DNA of 64,000 bases, taken from assembly GCA_965247385.1 (NCBI GenBank), contig CBDFHG010000002.1:1302001-1366000 (forward strand), read 5' to 3'. Numbering within the stretch: position 1 is the first letter of the stretch; the number at the start of each line of letters is the position of its first letter. A model generated the notes under the pieces. That model made no database searches and had not been told where the DNA came from. It saw only the letters and a program-made list of their open reading frames with translations. Both the position numbers and the translations under genes were made by a program. Shown here in pieces: positions 45,641 through 55,838 of the stretch. The DNA comes from Thermohalobaculum sp965247385. GTDB lineage: Bacteria > Pseudomonadota > Alphaproteobacteria > Rhodobacterales > Rhodobacteraceae.

Positions 45641-45869
45641 CCCGTTGACGAAGTCGGCCCTGGACGCGAGCGGCCTGGTCTGAATTCTTTGATGTTCTGA
45701 TTTGACCGGGAGGCTCGCCGATGTCGATGGGACTGCGGAAGGATCGTCAGGGTGATTTGATGGTGGGCTGGGCGGAGATGCCGCGCTCGCCGGGTCATGT
45801 GTTTTACGACCGTCTTCAGTCGGTCCTGATCGAGGGCGGCTTCGACGACTTCGTCGAGGCGACCTGCCG
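45641..45869 (+). mobile_element. IS1182-family fragment (copy C, left end only)
   Basis: Starts CAGCCCGTTGACGAAGTCGG and reads through MSMGLRKDRQGDLMVGWAEM to about residue 50 of the transposase, then stops inside FVEATCR. The break joins directly to adhesin-type sequence. It lies 18 bases upstream of the start of the 45623 gene, between two adhesin 5' ends. Confidence 0.85.
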
Positions 45870-46501
45870 GCGGTCGCCGCTGGCAGGACCAGGGCGGTGA
45901 TCGCCGTGTCCACGGTATAGCTCTGGTCGTCCGGCGCGGTCAGCGCCAGGGGGGCCGCTTCCACGGTGAGCCTGAATCCCCGCCCGAATTGTTCCCCACT
46001 CCCGGCGTCGGCCACCGTGTAGGTCAGCTCGGTGCTCGTCGCCACCGCGGTCGGCGTGCCGGACAGCGTGCGTGTGCCGGCGTTAAAGCTCAGGCCCGCC
46101 GGCAGGTCGGTGCCCGCCGGCCCGGTCAGGGTGTAGGACAGGGGCGCGGGGCCGCGGGTCGCTTCCGGCAGGACCAGGTCGACGATCGTCGTGCCCCTGG
46201 TATAGAACTGGATGGGCGGCGCGGTCAGCGCCAGGGGGGCCGCGGCCGACTGCGCTCCGGCTGGCGATGCCAGCCCGAGCAGCAGGCCGATCACCATTAG
46301 CGGGCCCAGCAGGAGGGCGGCGAGGCGAGGGGCCGCTGGCATCACGCCACGCCTTCCGCCCGGCGGGCCTGGCTGGGGCTGGGGTGAAGCCCGGTTAAAT
46401 CTGGGGGGGGGGGGGGGGGGGGGGGGGGGCAAAACTGCGCCGCACCGGGACGCTGCGCTAAACTTGTGGCTCCGCGCTGAACGCAGGTCATTCTTGTTCA
46501 T
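45870..46501 (-). pseudogene. 5' fragment of a second putative-Ig adhesin, with a long C tract
   Basis: From ATG 46501 (CAGGGGG eight to nine bases upstream) the frame reads MNKNDLRSARSHKF, a Pro run made by the C tract, a Pro/Arg-rich segment, then a hydrophobic signal sequence LAALLLGPLMVIGLLLGLAS ending near AGAQ. One and a half putative-Ig domains follow (QFYTRGTTIVDLVLPEATRG, LPAGLSFNAGTRTLSGTP, DDQSYTVDTAITALVLPAAT). It is cut by the IS1182 scrap at 45869. It is paralogous to the He_PIG part of the gene downstream, so this is either a truncated sister gene or the original 5' end of the locus before IS-mediated rearrangement. Confidence 0.7.
46403..46429. repeat. 27-base homopolymer (G on plus, C on the coding strand)
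   Basis: Uninterrupted G27 at 46403-46429. On the coding strand it is C27, nine Pro codons at about codons 25-33 of the frame starting at 46501, ahead of the signal sequence. A change of one or two bases would put the ATG out of frame with the secreted part. Confidence 0.95.
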
Positions 46502-46652
46502 GAAAACGCCCCCTGGGCCGCTGGATAAGTGGGTCCATTGCAAGTGTCTCGAATCTGATAACCCGGTTCGGAACCTGTATGCAAGTATAACAGCAATTCT
46601 CATAACACGCAGCGGATACTCGAAGACAGGTAGGAACAAAAAGTGTCCTGAG

Positions 46653-47745
46653 TCAGCAGTTCGCCGGATTATTTTCGGGTGTGGTTTTTAGACAGAAGCG
46701 TTTGACCGCATCAAGGATATCGTCTGCGGTTCGGACCCATTTGAAGGGTTTTGGATCTTTATTGCGAATTTCGATGTAATCCAGGATGGCTTTTGTGAGT
46801 TCGCGCTCGCTGCGGTGAACGCCACGCTTGATCTGGCGGTCGGTGATTTCGGCAAGGAAGCGCTCGACCATGTTCAACCAGGATGCGGAGGTGGGTGTGA
46901 AATGCACATGCCAGAGGGGCCGTCTGGCCAACCAGGCACGGATCCGGCGTTTTGTGGGTGGCGTAGTTGTCCATGATGAGGTGGATCTCCAGATCGTCGG
47001 GAACCCGGCGTTCGATCTCCATAAGGAACTTCTTGAACTCCGAGGCCCGGTGGCGCTTGTCGCATTTGCCGATGACCTCGCCGGTTGCCGTGTTGAGGGC
47101 GGCGAACAGGGAGGTGGTGCCGTGGCGTTTGTAATCATGGCTGCGGCGTTCGATTTGACCCGGCCGCATGGGCCGGACCGGCTGCGGCCGGTCAAGCGCC
47201 TGAATTTGGCTCTTTTCATCGACGCAGAGCACCAAGGCCCGCTCCGGCGGGTTCAGGTAAAGCCCAACCACATCGCGAACCTTGTCGATAAACCGGGGAT
47301 CGGTTGAGAGCTTGAAGGTCTCCGTGCGATGGGGTTGCAGGCCAAAGGCACGCCAAATCCGTTGTACGCTGGACGTCGAGAGGCGGCTCTCCCCGGCCAT
47401 CATCCTGGAACTCCAATGGGTCGCGTTACGCGGCATGCTTTCAAGCGTCCGCACGATCACCGCCTCGACCTGCGCATCGGTGATCGTCCGGGGCGTGCCG
47501 GGGCGCGGCTCATCATACAGACCGTCGCTCCCCTTCTCGATGAAGCGCCGACGCCACTTGCCTACCGTCGCCGGGTCAACGCCCAAATCCCGGGTCACCT
47601 GCTTGTTCTGCCTGCCCTCGGCGCAGGCCAGAACAATGCGCGCCCGCAGCGCCAGACCTTGAGCCGTCGTGCGCCGTGACGTCAGCGTCAGGAGCTCCTC
47701 ACTCTGTTCTGGACTCAACGTGACCGGGGGCGCAGCGCGGGGCAT
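46653..47745 (-). pseudogene. IS630-family transposase, frameshifted
   Basis: The first frame (from 47745) has the helix-turn-helix region RRTTAQGLALRARIVLACAE and LGVDPATVGKWRRRF, then LVLCVDEKSQIQALDR, HGTTSLFAALNTATGEV and LIMDNYATHKTP. It continues after a shift near 46945 in a second frame with WHVHFTPTSASWLNMVERFL carrying the third acidic residue, to a stop at 46653. All three DDE elements exist, but in two frames. IS630 elements sometimes use frameshifting, so this copy may be less dead than it looks. Confidence 0.82.
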
Positions 47746-47823
47746 GGAAGATCCTCCATCTCAAAATATACCTCCCCTGAATGATACCACGTATTTCTGA
47801 TCCAGGACAATAGGTTCAATTGC

Positions 47824-49680
47824 CCAGGATTCCCGAACTAAATCCCTGACGCGCCTCGGCAGGGGCGGCGATGGGTGCCGTTGTGGGGTTTTCGGCCCGC
47901 GCCCGGGCACCACTCCCGCGGATTTCGCGCTCGAGGAGATATTCTCAAGGTGGCCACGCGTTTTGCGGGTCCCGCGCTTGTCCGTTGGCCAAGCGAAGCC
48001 CTGGCCGGGAGCCGGCATCGCACTTCAGCAAGGATATCGTGGCAGGCCGGAGCCGTCAGGTCGGGCCGCGCGCCAGGGCCAGGATCTTCCGCCTGGCGCC
48101 CAGCACCAGATCGAGCCCCGCTTCGCTCCCCAAACGGATGATCAGCCGCCGCGCATGACGGATCACCCGGCCAGGCAGGGCGATCAGAGCCAGGCGCAAG
48201 GCCTTCATCCGCCGTGCCACCCAGGCCGGTCCCGGAACCGGTTGCTTCATCACCGCGTTCAGATTATGCGCCAGCACCATGATCGCCCACCAGGCCGCAT
48301 TGGCTCCGAACAGACCCGAGGGCAGGGTGCCGCCAGCCAGGTCGTGCTTCATCACCGCGTGGACTTCCTCGCTCTTGCCACAGCGCTCCCGGTACCACCA
48401 GATCACCGCATCGCCCGGCAGATCACGGTTGGTGACCAGGGCGAACAGCTTGCTGCGCCCCCTCAAAGCAAACTCCGCGGTCGGGAACGGCAACTGATCC
48501 CCATCGCCAGGCTCCAACTGTTCCAACGGCTCCCGGATCGCCAGGAAGCGGTAATCCGCCCGCGTCTTGCTCTCGCCCGCCCAACTCGGTACATGGCAGA
48601 CCTCCGCCCACTCCTGGCCGGTCTCCTGACGTTGCCCGTCAAAAACACGATCCAGCGGCCGCCACTCGGCCTCCGGCACGGCCAGGGCGGCACGCCGGAA
48701 CGCCGCCGTCACGTTGGCGCCGACGGCGAACTCGATCACCCCGAAAACCTTGTCCCGGCCCGCGCCACAACAGAGCAGCAGATCCTTCTGATAACCCGCC
48801 GTGTCCGAGCGCAGACAGACCTTGTCCATGCCCCCGGGCAGCGCCGCCAGCGAGGCCTGCAACACCTGCAACTGCCGATAGCCGGCCGGCACATTGCCGC
48901 CCTGGAACCCGGAATGCACGATCACCTGCTGTTCCGCCCACCAGGTGTTCAACGGCTGACAGGCCTTGAACTTCTTGTAGCAGTATTCCGCCTGGCGCTT
49001 GTGGCTCTGCACCAGCGTCGCGTCCATGTCCAGCGTCGCCGAGCCCGGCCCGCGATGGCGCTGCAGAAATGACACCAGCGCCTGCCAGCGCCTGATCGAC
49101 ACGCCACAGACCAGGCAGACCCGCCGACGGGCGCGGGATGAAGGCACGCCCGGCCTCCCGCAGCTCTTCCTGGCCTGCGTCGTGGAAGCGTTCCAACCAG
49201 CCCGACAGAGCCGACGGCGAAGGCACGCTGCGCCCGCGGCCGCGCCGGAACCGGCTCTTCAGTTGCCGACGTTCCCGGCGCACCAGCAGCCGCCGCTCAA
49301 CCGCATCCATGGTCGCGGCAAAGCCGGCGTCCGCCTCCAGGCGTTCCAGGTCCTCGACCCGATCACCCCCGCACAGATTGAGTGCGATCACCGCGATGAT
49401 CATCTGCACATCCAGCCAGCCCTGCCGCCCCGCCACCCGCACCTCGCGCCGCACCGCAGCCGCCAGTCCCGATGCCTCAATCAAATCAAGGTAAACACCA
49501 ACCCCGGCAAAACCCGTCAGATCGCTGCTGCCCGGTTCGCTTTCGTACTCGAAAGGAAGAACGCCCTGTGCCCTGATATTTTCACCCCGTTGGTGATGGA
49601 GTTAATCGCAAAAACCATCATGAATCCCTCTGGATTCAAAGCCACCGGGGAATTTTAACTTTTTTGATCCAGAATCAGGG
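47824..49680 (-). mobile_element. IS1380-family insertion sequence (copy 2)
   Basis: 1857 bp, from CCAGGATTCCCGAAC to GATCCAGAATCAGGG, flanked by TTGC at 47820-47823 and 49681-49684. The next IS1380 copy starts at 49685, directly after the right-hand TTGC. Confidence 0.9.
48056..49574 (-). pseudogene. IS1380-family transposase, start codon lost and frameshifted
   Basis: Relative to the intact copy, the start codon at 49574 reads AGG instead of ATG, and a 10-bp duplication near 49080 (CCAGCGCCTG twice) shifts the frame after about residue 155. Both halves still read as transposase (LNLCGGDRVEDLERLEADA; LDMDATLVQSHKRQ). Not expected to work. Confidence 0.87.
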
Positions 49681-49684
49681 TTGC

Positions 49685-51522
49685 CCAGGATTCCCGAACT
49701 AAATCCCTGACGCGCCTCGGCAGGGGCGGCGATGGGCGCCGTTGTGGGGTTTTCGCCCCGCGCCCGGGCACCACTCCCGCGGATTTCGCGCTCAAGGAGA
49801 TATTCTCAAGGCGGCCACGCGTTTTGCGGGTCCTGCGCCTGTCCGTTGGCCAAGCGGAGCCCTGGCCGGGAGCCGGCATCACGCTTCAGCAAGGATATCG
49901 TGGCAGGCCGGAGCCGTCAGGTCGGGCCGCGCGCCAGGGCCAGGATCTTCCGCCTGGCGCTCAGCACCAGATCGAGCCCCGCTTCGCTCCCCAAACGGAT
50001 GATCAGCCGCCGCGCATGACGGATCACCCGGCCAGGCAGGGCGATCAGAGCCAGGCGCAAGGCCTTCATCCGCCGTGCCACCCAGGCCGGTCCCGGAACC
50101 GGTTGCTTCATCACCGCGTTCAGATTATGCGCCAGCACCATGATCGCCCACCAGGCCGCATTGGCTCCGAACAGACCCGAGGGCAGGGTGCCGCCAGCCA
50201 GGTCGTGCTTCATCACCGCGTGGACTTCCTCGCTCTTGCCACAGCGCTCCCGGGACCACCAGATCACCGCATCGCCCGGCAGATCACGGTTGGTGACCAG
50301 GGCGAACAGCTTGCTGCGCCCCTTCGATGCAAACGCCGCGGTCGGGAACGGAAACTGATCCTCATCGCCAGGCTCCAACTGTTCCAGCGGTTCCCGGATC
50401 GCCAGGAAGCGGTAATCCGCCCGCGTCTTGCTCTCGCCCGCCCAACTCGGTACATGGCAGACCTCCGCCCACTCCTGGCCGGTCTCGTGGCGTTGCCCGT
50501 CGAAAACACGATCCAGCGGCCGCCACTCGGCCTCCGGCACGGCCAGGGCAGCACGCCGGAACGCCGCCGTCACGTTGGCGCCGACGGCGAACTCGATCAC
50601 CCCGAAAACCTTGTCCCGGCCCGCGCCACAACAGAGCAGCAGATCCTTCTGATAACCCGCCGTGTCCGAGTGCAGACAGACCTTGTCCACGCCCCCAGGC
50701 AGCGCCGCCAGCGAGGCCTGCAACTGCCGATAGCCAGCCGGCACATTGCCGTCGCGGAACCCGGAATGCACGATCACCTGCTGTTCCGCCCACCAGGTGT
50801 TCAACGGCTGACAGGCCTTGAACTTCTTGTAGCAGTATTCCGCCTGGCGCTTGTGGCTCTGCACCAGCGTCGCGTCCATGTCCAGCGTCGCCGCGCCCGG
50901 CCTGCGATGGTGCTGCAGAAATGACACCAGCGCCTGATCGACACGCCGCAGACCAGGCAGACCCGCCGGCGGCCGCGGGATGAAGGCACGCCCGACCTCC
51001 CGCAGCTCTTCCTGGCCTGCGTCGTGGAAGCGTTCCAACCAGCCCGACAGAGCCGACGGCGAAGGCACGCTGCGCCCGCGGCCGCGCCGAAACCGGCTCT
51101 TCAGTTGCCGACGTTCCCGGCGCACCAACATCCGCCGCTCAACCGCATCCATGGTCGCGGCAAAGCCGGCGTCCGCCTCCAGGCGTTCCAGATCCTCGAT
51201 CCGATCACCCCCGCACAGATTGAGTGCGATCACCGCGATGATCATCTGCACATCCAGCCAGCCCTGCCGCCCCGCCACCCGCACCTCGCGCCGCACCGCA
51301 GCCGCCAGTCCCGATGCCTCAATCAAATCAAGCTAAACACCAATCCCGGCAAAACCCGTCAGATCGCTGCTGCCCGGTTCGCTTTCGTACTCGAAAGGAA
51401 GAACGCCCTGTGCCATGTTGTTTTCACCCCGTTGGTGATTGAGTTAATCGCAAAAATCATCATGAATCCCTTTGGATTCAAAGACAACGGGGAATTTCAA
51501 CTTTTTTGATCCAGAATCAGGG
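49685..51522 (-). mobile_element. IS1380-family insertion sequence (copy 3)
   Basis: 1838 bp, same ends as copy 2 and same orientation, separated from it by the four bases TTGC. Its far end (51522) abuts a remnant of another IS1380 end in opposite orientation. Confidence 0.9.
49917..51416 (-). pseudogene. IS1380-family transposase, nonsense mutation near the start
   Basis: ATG at 51416 is kept, but the Tyr codon in GIGVYLDLIEASG is TAG (about codon 28). From the Met of MIEASG (51326) the remaining 469 residues are open, so an N-terminally shortened protein might still be made. Confidence 0.85.
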
Positions 51523-51720
51523 GTGATGCCGGCTCCCGGCCAGGGCTCCGCTTGGCCAACGGACAGGCGCGGGACCCGCAAAACGCGTGGCCACCTTGAG
51601 AATATCTCCTTGAGCGCGAAATCCGCGGGAGTGGTGCCCGGGCGCGGGCCGAAAACCCCACAACGGCGCCCATCACCGCCCCTGCCGAGGCGCGTCAGGG
51701 ATTTAGTTCGGGAATCCTGG
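51523..51720 (+). mobile_element. IS1380 right-end remnant (198 bp)
   Basis: GTGATGCCGGCTCCCGGCC to TCGGGAATCCTGG repeats the non-coding right end of IS1380. It adjoins copy 3 with no spacer and is followed by TTGG. Confidence 0.85.
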
Positions 51721-51770
51721 TTGGCGGCTGGGCTTGCCTGGACACCGACAACCGACTAGCCTCCCCGGCC

Positions 51771-52034
51771 ATGAGTGTAACAACCTTTGATAAGTTGGCT
51801 TACGTGGACAGCCTCAAAGCGCATGGCGTGTCCGAGGACCAGGCGCGGGCGCACGCGGCGGCGCTGGATACCGCGCTACATGACGTAGTGGCGACGAAAG
51901 CCGATATAGCGGACGTGAAGGGCCTGATCGCCGAATCCAAGAGCGAGATTCTGCGCTCGGTATTTGGTATGTTTTTGGGCTTCACCACGCTGGTAGTCGT
52001 GGCGATGGCGGCGCTTCTCAACCTGCACCACTGA
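51771..52034 (+). CDS. DUF1640/CCDC90-like small coiled-coil membrane protein
   Basis: 87 residues: MSVTTFDKLAYVDSLKAHGV with SEDQARAHAAALDTAL, then the short heptad segment ATKADIADVKGLIAESKSEI and one C-terminal membrane helix (FGMFLGFTTLVVVAMAALL). This layout is that of DUF1640/CCDC90-type bacterial proteins. Role unknown; commonly found among phage- or plasmid-derived genes. Intact. Confidence 0.72.
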   Translation: MSVTTFDKLAYVDSLKAHGVSEDQARAHAAALDTALHDVVATKADIADVKGLIAESKSEILRSVFGMFLGFTTLVVVAMAALLNLHH

Positions 52035-52252
52035 AACCTACCCTTTCCGATGCCGGGATCGGCAAGCACCTTGCGAAGCGGGCGCGCTCTTTGGCGTCGT
52101 TGTCTGCCGGGGAGTTTCAGGAAACGCTTGGCCGGTGGCGCGGCAAAGCTGGTGACGAAGATAGCCCTGTTGGGATCCCAACTGGTCTATCTATCCCCGC
52201 GCAATCGAGACGCGGATCGACGGGGCGATCATTCTTGCAATCGCAATAATCG
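52029..52252 (+). pseudogene. Remnant of an unidentified gene, possibly phage- or plasmid-derived
   Basis: A frame without its start reads KPTLSDAGIGKHLAKRARSL then ASLSAGEFQETLGRWRGKAG, a pattern seen at the ends of DNA-binding or methyltransferase-type phage proteins. It then degenerates to a stop near 52252. Function not assignable. Confidence 0.3.
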
Positions 52253-52603
52253 GCGGTCCTGCAGCGACCGACCCGCCCGGCGCTGGCCGGAACTGGCCCG
52301 GAATACACAGAAACTCCTCACGGCAGGAGAACAATGCGCGGATCGACGGCAGATCGGCACCTCGATCGCGCCCATGCCAGGCCACGGCCCTGCCCGCCCG
52401 GTGCCACGGAGAGCGCCATCACAGCTTTGGCCCGGTGGTTTTGTGTTATTGTTGGTATGTGGTTTCATTCTCAAGCTCGCTCACACGCTTTTCGATAAAG
52501 GCGATAATCTCAGGAGCCATTTTGCTCTTGGTCTTGGCGCAGGCCACCTTAAAGCGGGTGTGCAGGCTTTCAGGAGCTATGCCCGAGTTTGGGTGACGGG
52601 TGA
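52253..52603. other. Stretch with no recognisable gene
   Basis: Long open frames cross this region but none has a recognisable protein or good start. It includes the presumed outer end of the IS256 element just beyond its transposase stop at 52604. Confidence 0.4.
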
Positions 52604-53137
52604 TCATGCGGCGGCATGGGTTTGGTCGCTGCTCGCTTCGATTCCGTCGTTGAACCTGACGCCTTCGACGAGCTTTGACAACTGGTGATGGCTTCGCAGG
52701 CGGTGCCATGTCTTCGCCGCCGCCATGATCAGCTTGAAAACCATCCACATTGCGGTGTCGTTCGACAGGCATCCCCGGCTGCGGACGGTTCGGTGACGTA
52801 CGGTTGCAAAGACGCTTTCGATTGGGTTGGTGGTGCGCAGGTGCTGCCAGTGTTCGGCCGGAAAATCGTAGAACGCCAGCAGTTCCGCGCGATCCCTGGT
52901 CAGGCATTCGACCGCCTTGGGATACTTCGCCTGGTATTTTGCGGCGAAGACGCCCATCGCCCTGGCCGTATCGGCGCGGCTCTCGGCCATCCAGATGGCA
53001 CGGAGATCGGCCTTGGCTGTCTTCCGGGCCGATTTCGGGAGCTTGTTGAGAACGTTCGATGTCTTGTGAACCCGGCACCGCTGATGCCTGCAGGTGGGCC
53101 AGACTTCATCGAGCGCCTTCCAGAAGCCGAGCGCCGC
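52604..53137 (-). pseudogene. IS256-family transposase, C-terminal fragment
   Basis: Reads ALGFWKALDEVWP, RCRVHKTSNVLNKLPKSA, EHWQHLRTTNPIESVFATVR (with the catalytic Glu region), and CLSNDTAMWMVFKLIMAA, the Transposase_mut C-terminus. It joins to IS1182 sequence at 53138; the missing upstream part is at 53592-53991 and 55839-56190. Confidence 0.88.
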
Positions 53138-53591
53138 GCCCAGGCAGAAGGGCTTTTCGCGCTGGCGCGGTGACCAGGCGGCGCGCCGGGCGGTCCCCAA
53201 CAACCGCGTGCGGCTCAACTCCGCGCTCGCCCGCGAGGCCTTCAAGCTGCGCGCCGGGATCGTCGAGCGCTGCTTTGCCCACAGCCTCGATCGCGGCGGC
53301 ATGCGCCGGACCTGGCTGCGCCGGCGCGAGAACGTGCACAAGCGATACCTGCTTCACGTCGCCGGCCACACCCTCTCGTTGCTGATGCGCCAACTCATCG
53401 GCGCCGGCACCGCGCGCCAGGCTGTGGCGGGCGGATATGGCGGTATTTTCGTGCTTGTTGCGCCCGCTGGAGCCGTTCCGGTCGCTCGGATCGTCCTCAT
53501 CGTCTCGAAGGATGGCGAAACCGCCGGCGCCGCGTTATGTTTCGTCGTGGGGTAAAACCCGGTCAATGGCGCCTTTTTCAACGGGCTGCTA
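53138..53591 (+). mobile_element. IS1182-family fragment (copy D, right end)
   Basis: Encodes the last ~140 residues of the IS1182 transposase (QKGFSRWRGDQAARRAV; RRTWLRRRENVHKRYLLH) and the right end CAACGGGCTGCTA. It sits inside the IS256 transposase between GDGAL and GFWKAL. Confidence 0.87.
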
Positions 53592-53991
53592 TGACCAGCG
53601 CGCCGTCGCTGGCGGCCAGCTCCGGAGCCAGCGTCAAACCGCGGCGCTTGAGACCGAGCAGGACCTCGCGCCAGGACCGGGCGCTCTCGCGATCGCCGTC
53701 GGCGATCGCCAGCAGTTCCTTGCGGCCCCACTGGTCGGCGCCGACGATGACCAGGATGCATTGCCTGGCGTGGTCCATGCGCGGCTGGAAGTAGACCCTA
53801 TCGGCCCAGAAGTAGAGGTAACGCCGGGCCGAGAGGTCGCGCTTTTCCCAGCGCGCCAGTTCGCCTTGCCAGATCTCCTTCAGCCGGGCGATGGTCGAGG
53901 CCGACAGGCCCGGTGCCTGCGGACCCAGGAGCGCGGCCAGGGCCTCCGGGAAAGCGCCCGTCGAGATGCCTTTCAGATAAAGCCAGGGCAG
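53592..53991 (-). pseudogene. IS256-family transposase, middle fragment
   Basis: Reads MDHARQCILVIVGADQWGRK, ELLAIADGDRESARSWREVL and ASDGAL, the first catalytic-Asp half of IS256, plus upstream LKGISTGAFPEAL and LSASTIARLKEIWQGELARW. It is bounded by IS1182 copy D on one side and IS1380 copy 5 on the other. Confidence 0.85.
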
Positions 53992-55838
53992 CCCTGATTC
54001 TGGATCAAAAAAGTTGAAATTCCCCGTTGTCTTTGAATCTAAAGGGATTTATGATGGTTTTTGCGATTAACTCCATCACCAACGGGGTGAAAATAACATG
54101 GCACAGGGCGTTCTTCCTTTCGAGTACGAAAGCGAACCGGGCAGCAGCGATCTGACGGGTTTTGCCGGGATTGGTGTTTACCTTGATTTGATTGAGGCAT
54201 CGGGACTGGCGGCTGCGGTGCGGCGCGAGGTGCGGGTGGCGGGGCGGCAGGGCTGGCTGGATGTGCAGATGATCATCACGGTGATCGCACTCAATCTGTG
54301 CGGGGGTGATCGGGTCGAGGATCTGGAACGCCTGGAGGCGGACGCCGGCTTTGCCGCGACCATGGATGCGGTTGAGCGGCGGCTGTTGGTGCGCCGGGAA
54401 CGGCGGCAACTGAAGAGCCGGTTTCGGCGCGGTCGCGGGCGCAGCGTGCCTTCGCCGTCGGCTCTGTCGGGCTGGTTGGAACGCTTCCACGACGCAGGCC
54501 AGGAAGAGCTGCGGGAGGCCGGGCGTGCCTTCATCCCGCGCCCGTCGGCGGGTCTGCTTGGTCTGCGGCGTGTCAATCAGGCGCTGGTGTCATTTCTGCA
54601 GCACCATCGCAGGCAGGGCTCGGCGACGCTGGACATGGACGCGACGCTGGTGCAGAGCCACAAGCGCCAGGCGGAATACTGCTACAAGAAGTTCAAGGCC
54701 TATCAGCCGTTGAACACTTGGTGGGCGGAACAGCAGGTGATCGTGCATTCCGAGTTCCGCGACGGCAATGTGCCGGCTGGCTATCGGCAGTTGCAGGTGT
54801 TGCAGGCCTCGCTGGCGGCGCTGCCTGGGGGCGTGGACAAGGTCTATCTGCGCTCGGACACGGCGGGTTATCAGAAGGATCTACTGCTCTATTGTGGCGA
54901 GGGCCGGGACAAGGTTTTCGGGGTGATCGAGTTCGCCGTCGGCGCCAACGTGACGGCGGAATTCCGGCGTGCTGCCCTGGCCGTGCCGGAGGCCGAGTGG
55001 CGGCCGCTGGATCGTGTTTTTGACGGGCAACGTCAGGAGACCGGCCAAGAGTGGGCGGAGGTCTGCCATGTACCGAGTTGGGTGGGCGAGAGCAAGACGC
55101 GGGCGGATTACCGCTTCCTGGCGATCCGGGAGCCGCTGGAACAGTTGGAGCTTGGCGATGGGGATCAGTTGCCGTTCCCGACCGCGGAGTTTGCCTCGAA
55201 GGGGCGCAGCAAGCTGTTCGCCCTGGTCACCAACCGTGATCTGCCGGGCGATGAGGTGATCTGGTGGTCCCGGGAGCGCTGTGGCAAGAGCGAGGAAGTC
55301 CACGCGGTGATGAAGCACGACCTGGCTGGCGGCACCCTGCCCTCGGGTCTGTTCGGAGCCAATGCGGCCTGGTGGGCGATCATGGTGCTGGCGCATAATT
55401 TGAACGCGGTGATGAAGCAACTGGTTCTGGGACCGGCCTGGGTGGCACGGCGGATGAAGGCCTTGCGCCTGGCTCTGATCGCCCTGCCTGGCCGGGTGAT
55501 CCGTCATGCGCGGCGGCTGATCATCCGTTTGGGGAGCGAAGCGGGGCTCGATCTGGTGCTGAGCGCCAGGCGGAAGATCCTGGCCCTGGCGCGCGGCCCG
55601 ACCTGACGGCTCCAGCCTGCCACGATATCCTTGCTGAAGTGCGATGCCGGCTCCCGGCCAGGGCTTCGCTTGGCCAACGGACAGGCGCGGGACCCGCAAA
55701 ACGCGTGGCCACCTTGAGAATATCTCCTCGAGCGCGAAATCCGCGGGAGTGGTGCCCGGGCGCGGGGCAAAAACCCCACAACGGCACCCATCGCCGCCCC
55801 TGCCGAGGCGCGTCAGGGATTTAGTTCGGGAATCCTGG
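53992..55838 (+). mobile_element. IS1380-family insertion sequence (copy 5, intact), inserted in IS256
   Basis: 1847 bp with the family ends and a 4-bp target duplication GCAG (53988-53991 and 55839-55842). It interrupts the IS256 transposase gene. It is the only IS1380 copy in the window with an unbroken transposase. Confidence 0.93.
54098..55606 (+). CDS. IS1380-family transposase (intact)
   Basis: 502 residues from ATG 54098 (ribosome site GGGGTGA). It has LDMDATLVQSHKRQAEYCYK and YLRSDTAGYQKDLLL as the two Asp-containing strands, and the C-terminal region ERCGKSEEVHAVMKHDLAGG with the catalytic Glu, as in DDE transposases of the IS1380 group. It could mobilise the defective copies, since their ends are conserved. 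Confidence 0.92.
   Translation: MAQGVLPFEYESEPGSSDLTGFAGIGVYLDLIEASGLAAAVRREVRVAGRQGWLDVQMIITVIALNLCGGDRVEDLERLEADAGFAATMDAVERRLLVRRERRQLKSRFRRGRGRSVPSPSALSGWLERFHDAGQEELREAGRAFIPRPSAGLLGLRRVNQALVSFLQHHRRQGSATLDMDATLVQSHKRQAEYCYKKFKAYQPLNTWWAEQQVIVHSEFRDGNVPAGYRQLQVLQASLAALPGGVDKVYLRSDTAGYQKDLLLYCGEGRDKVFGVIEFAVGANVTAEFRRAALAVPEAEWRPLDRVFDGQRQETGQEWAEVCHVPSWVGESKTRADYRFLAIREPLEQLELGDGDQLPFPTAEFASKGRSKLFALVTNRDLPGDEVIWWSRERCGKSEEVHAVMKHDLAGGTLPSGLFGANAAWWAIMVLAHNLNAVMKQLVLGPAWVARRMKALRLALIALPGRVIRHARRLIIRLGSEAGLDLVLSARRKILALARGPT

Noticed and set aside
52050..52688. 212-codon plus-strand frame after the DUF1640-like gene
   Set aside because: It changes character along its length, overlaps the IS256 end, and a different frame holds the only natural-looking segment.
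47824..55838. A composite transposon bounded by IS1380 copies carrying the DUF1640-like gene
   Set aside because: The copies have their own distinct target duplications (TTGC and GCAG), so each inserted separately.
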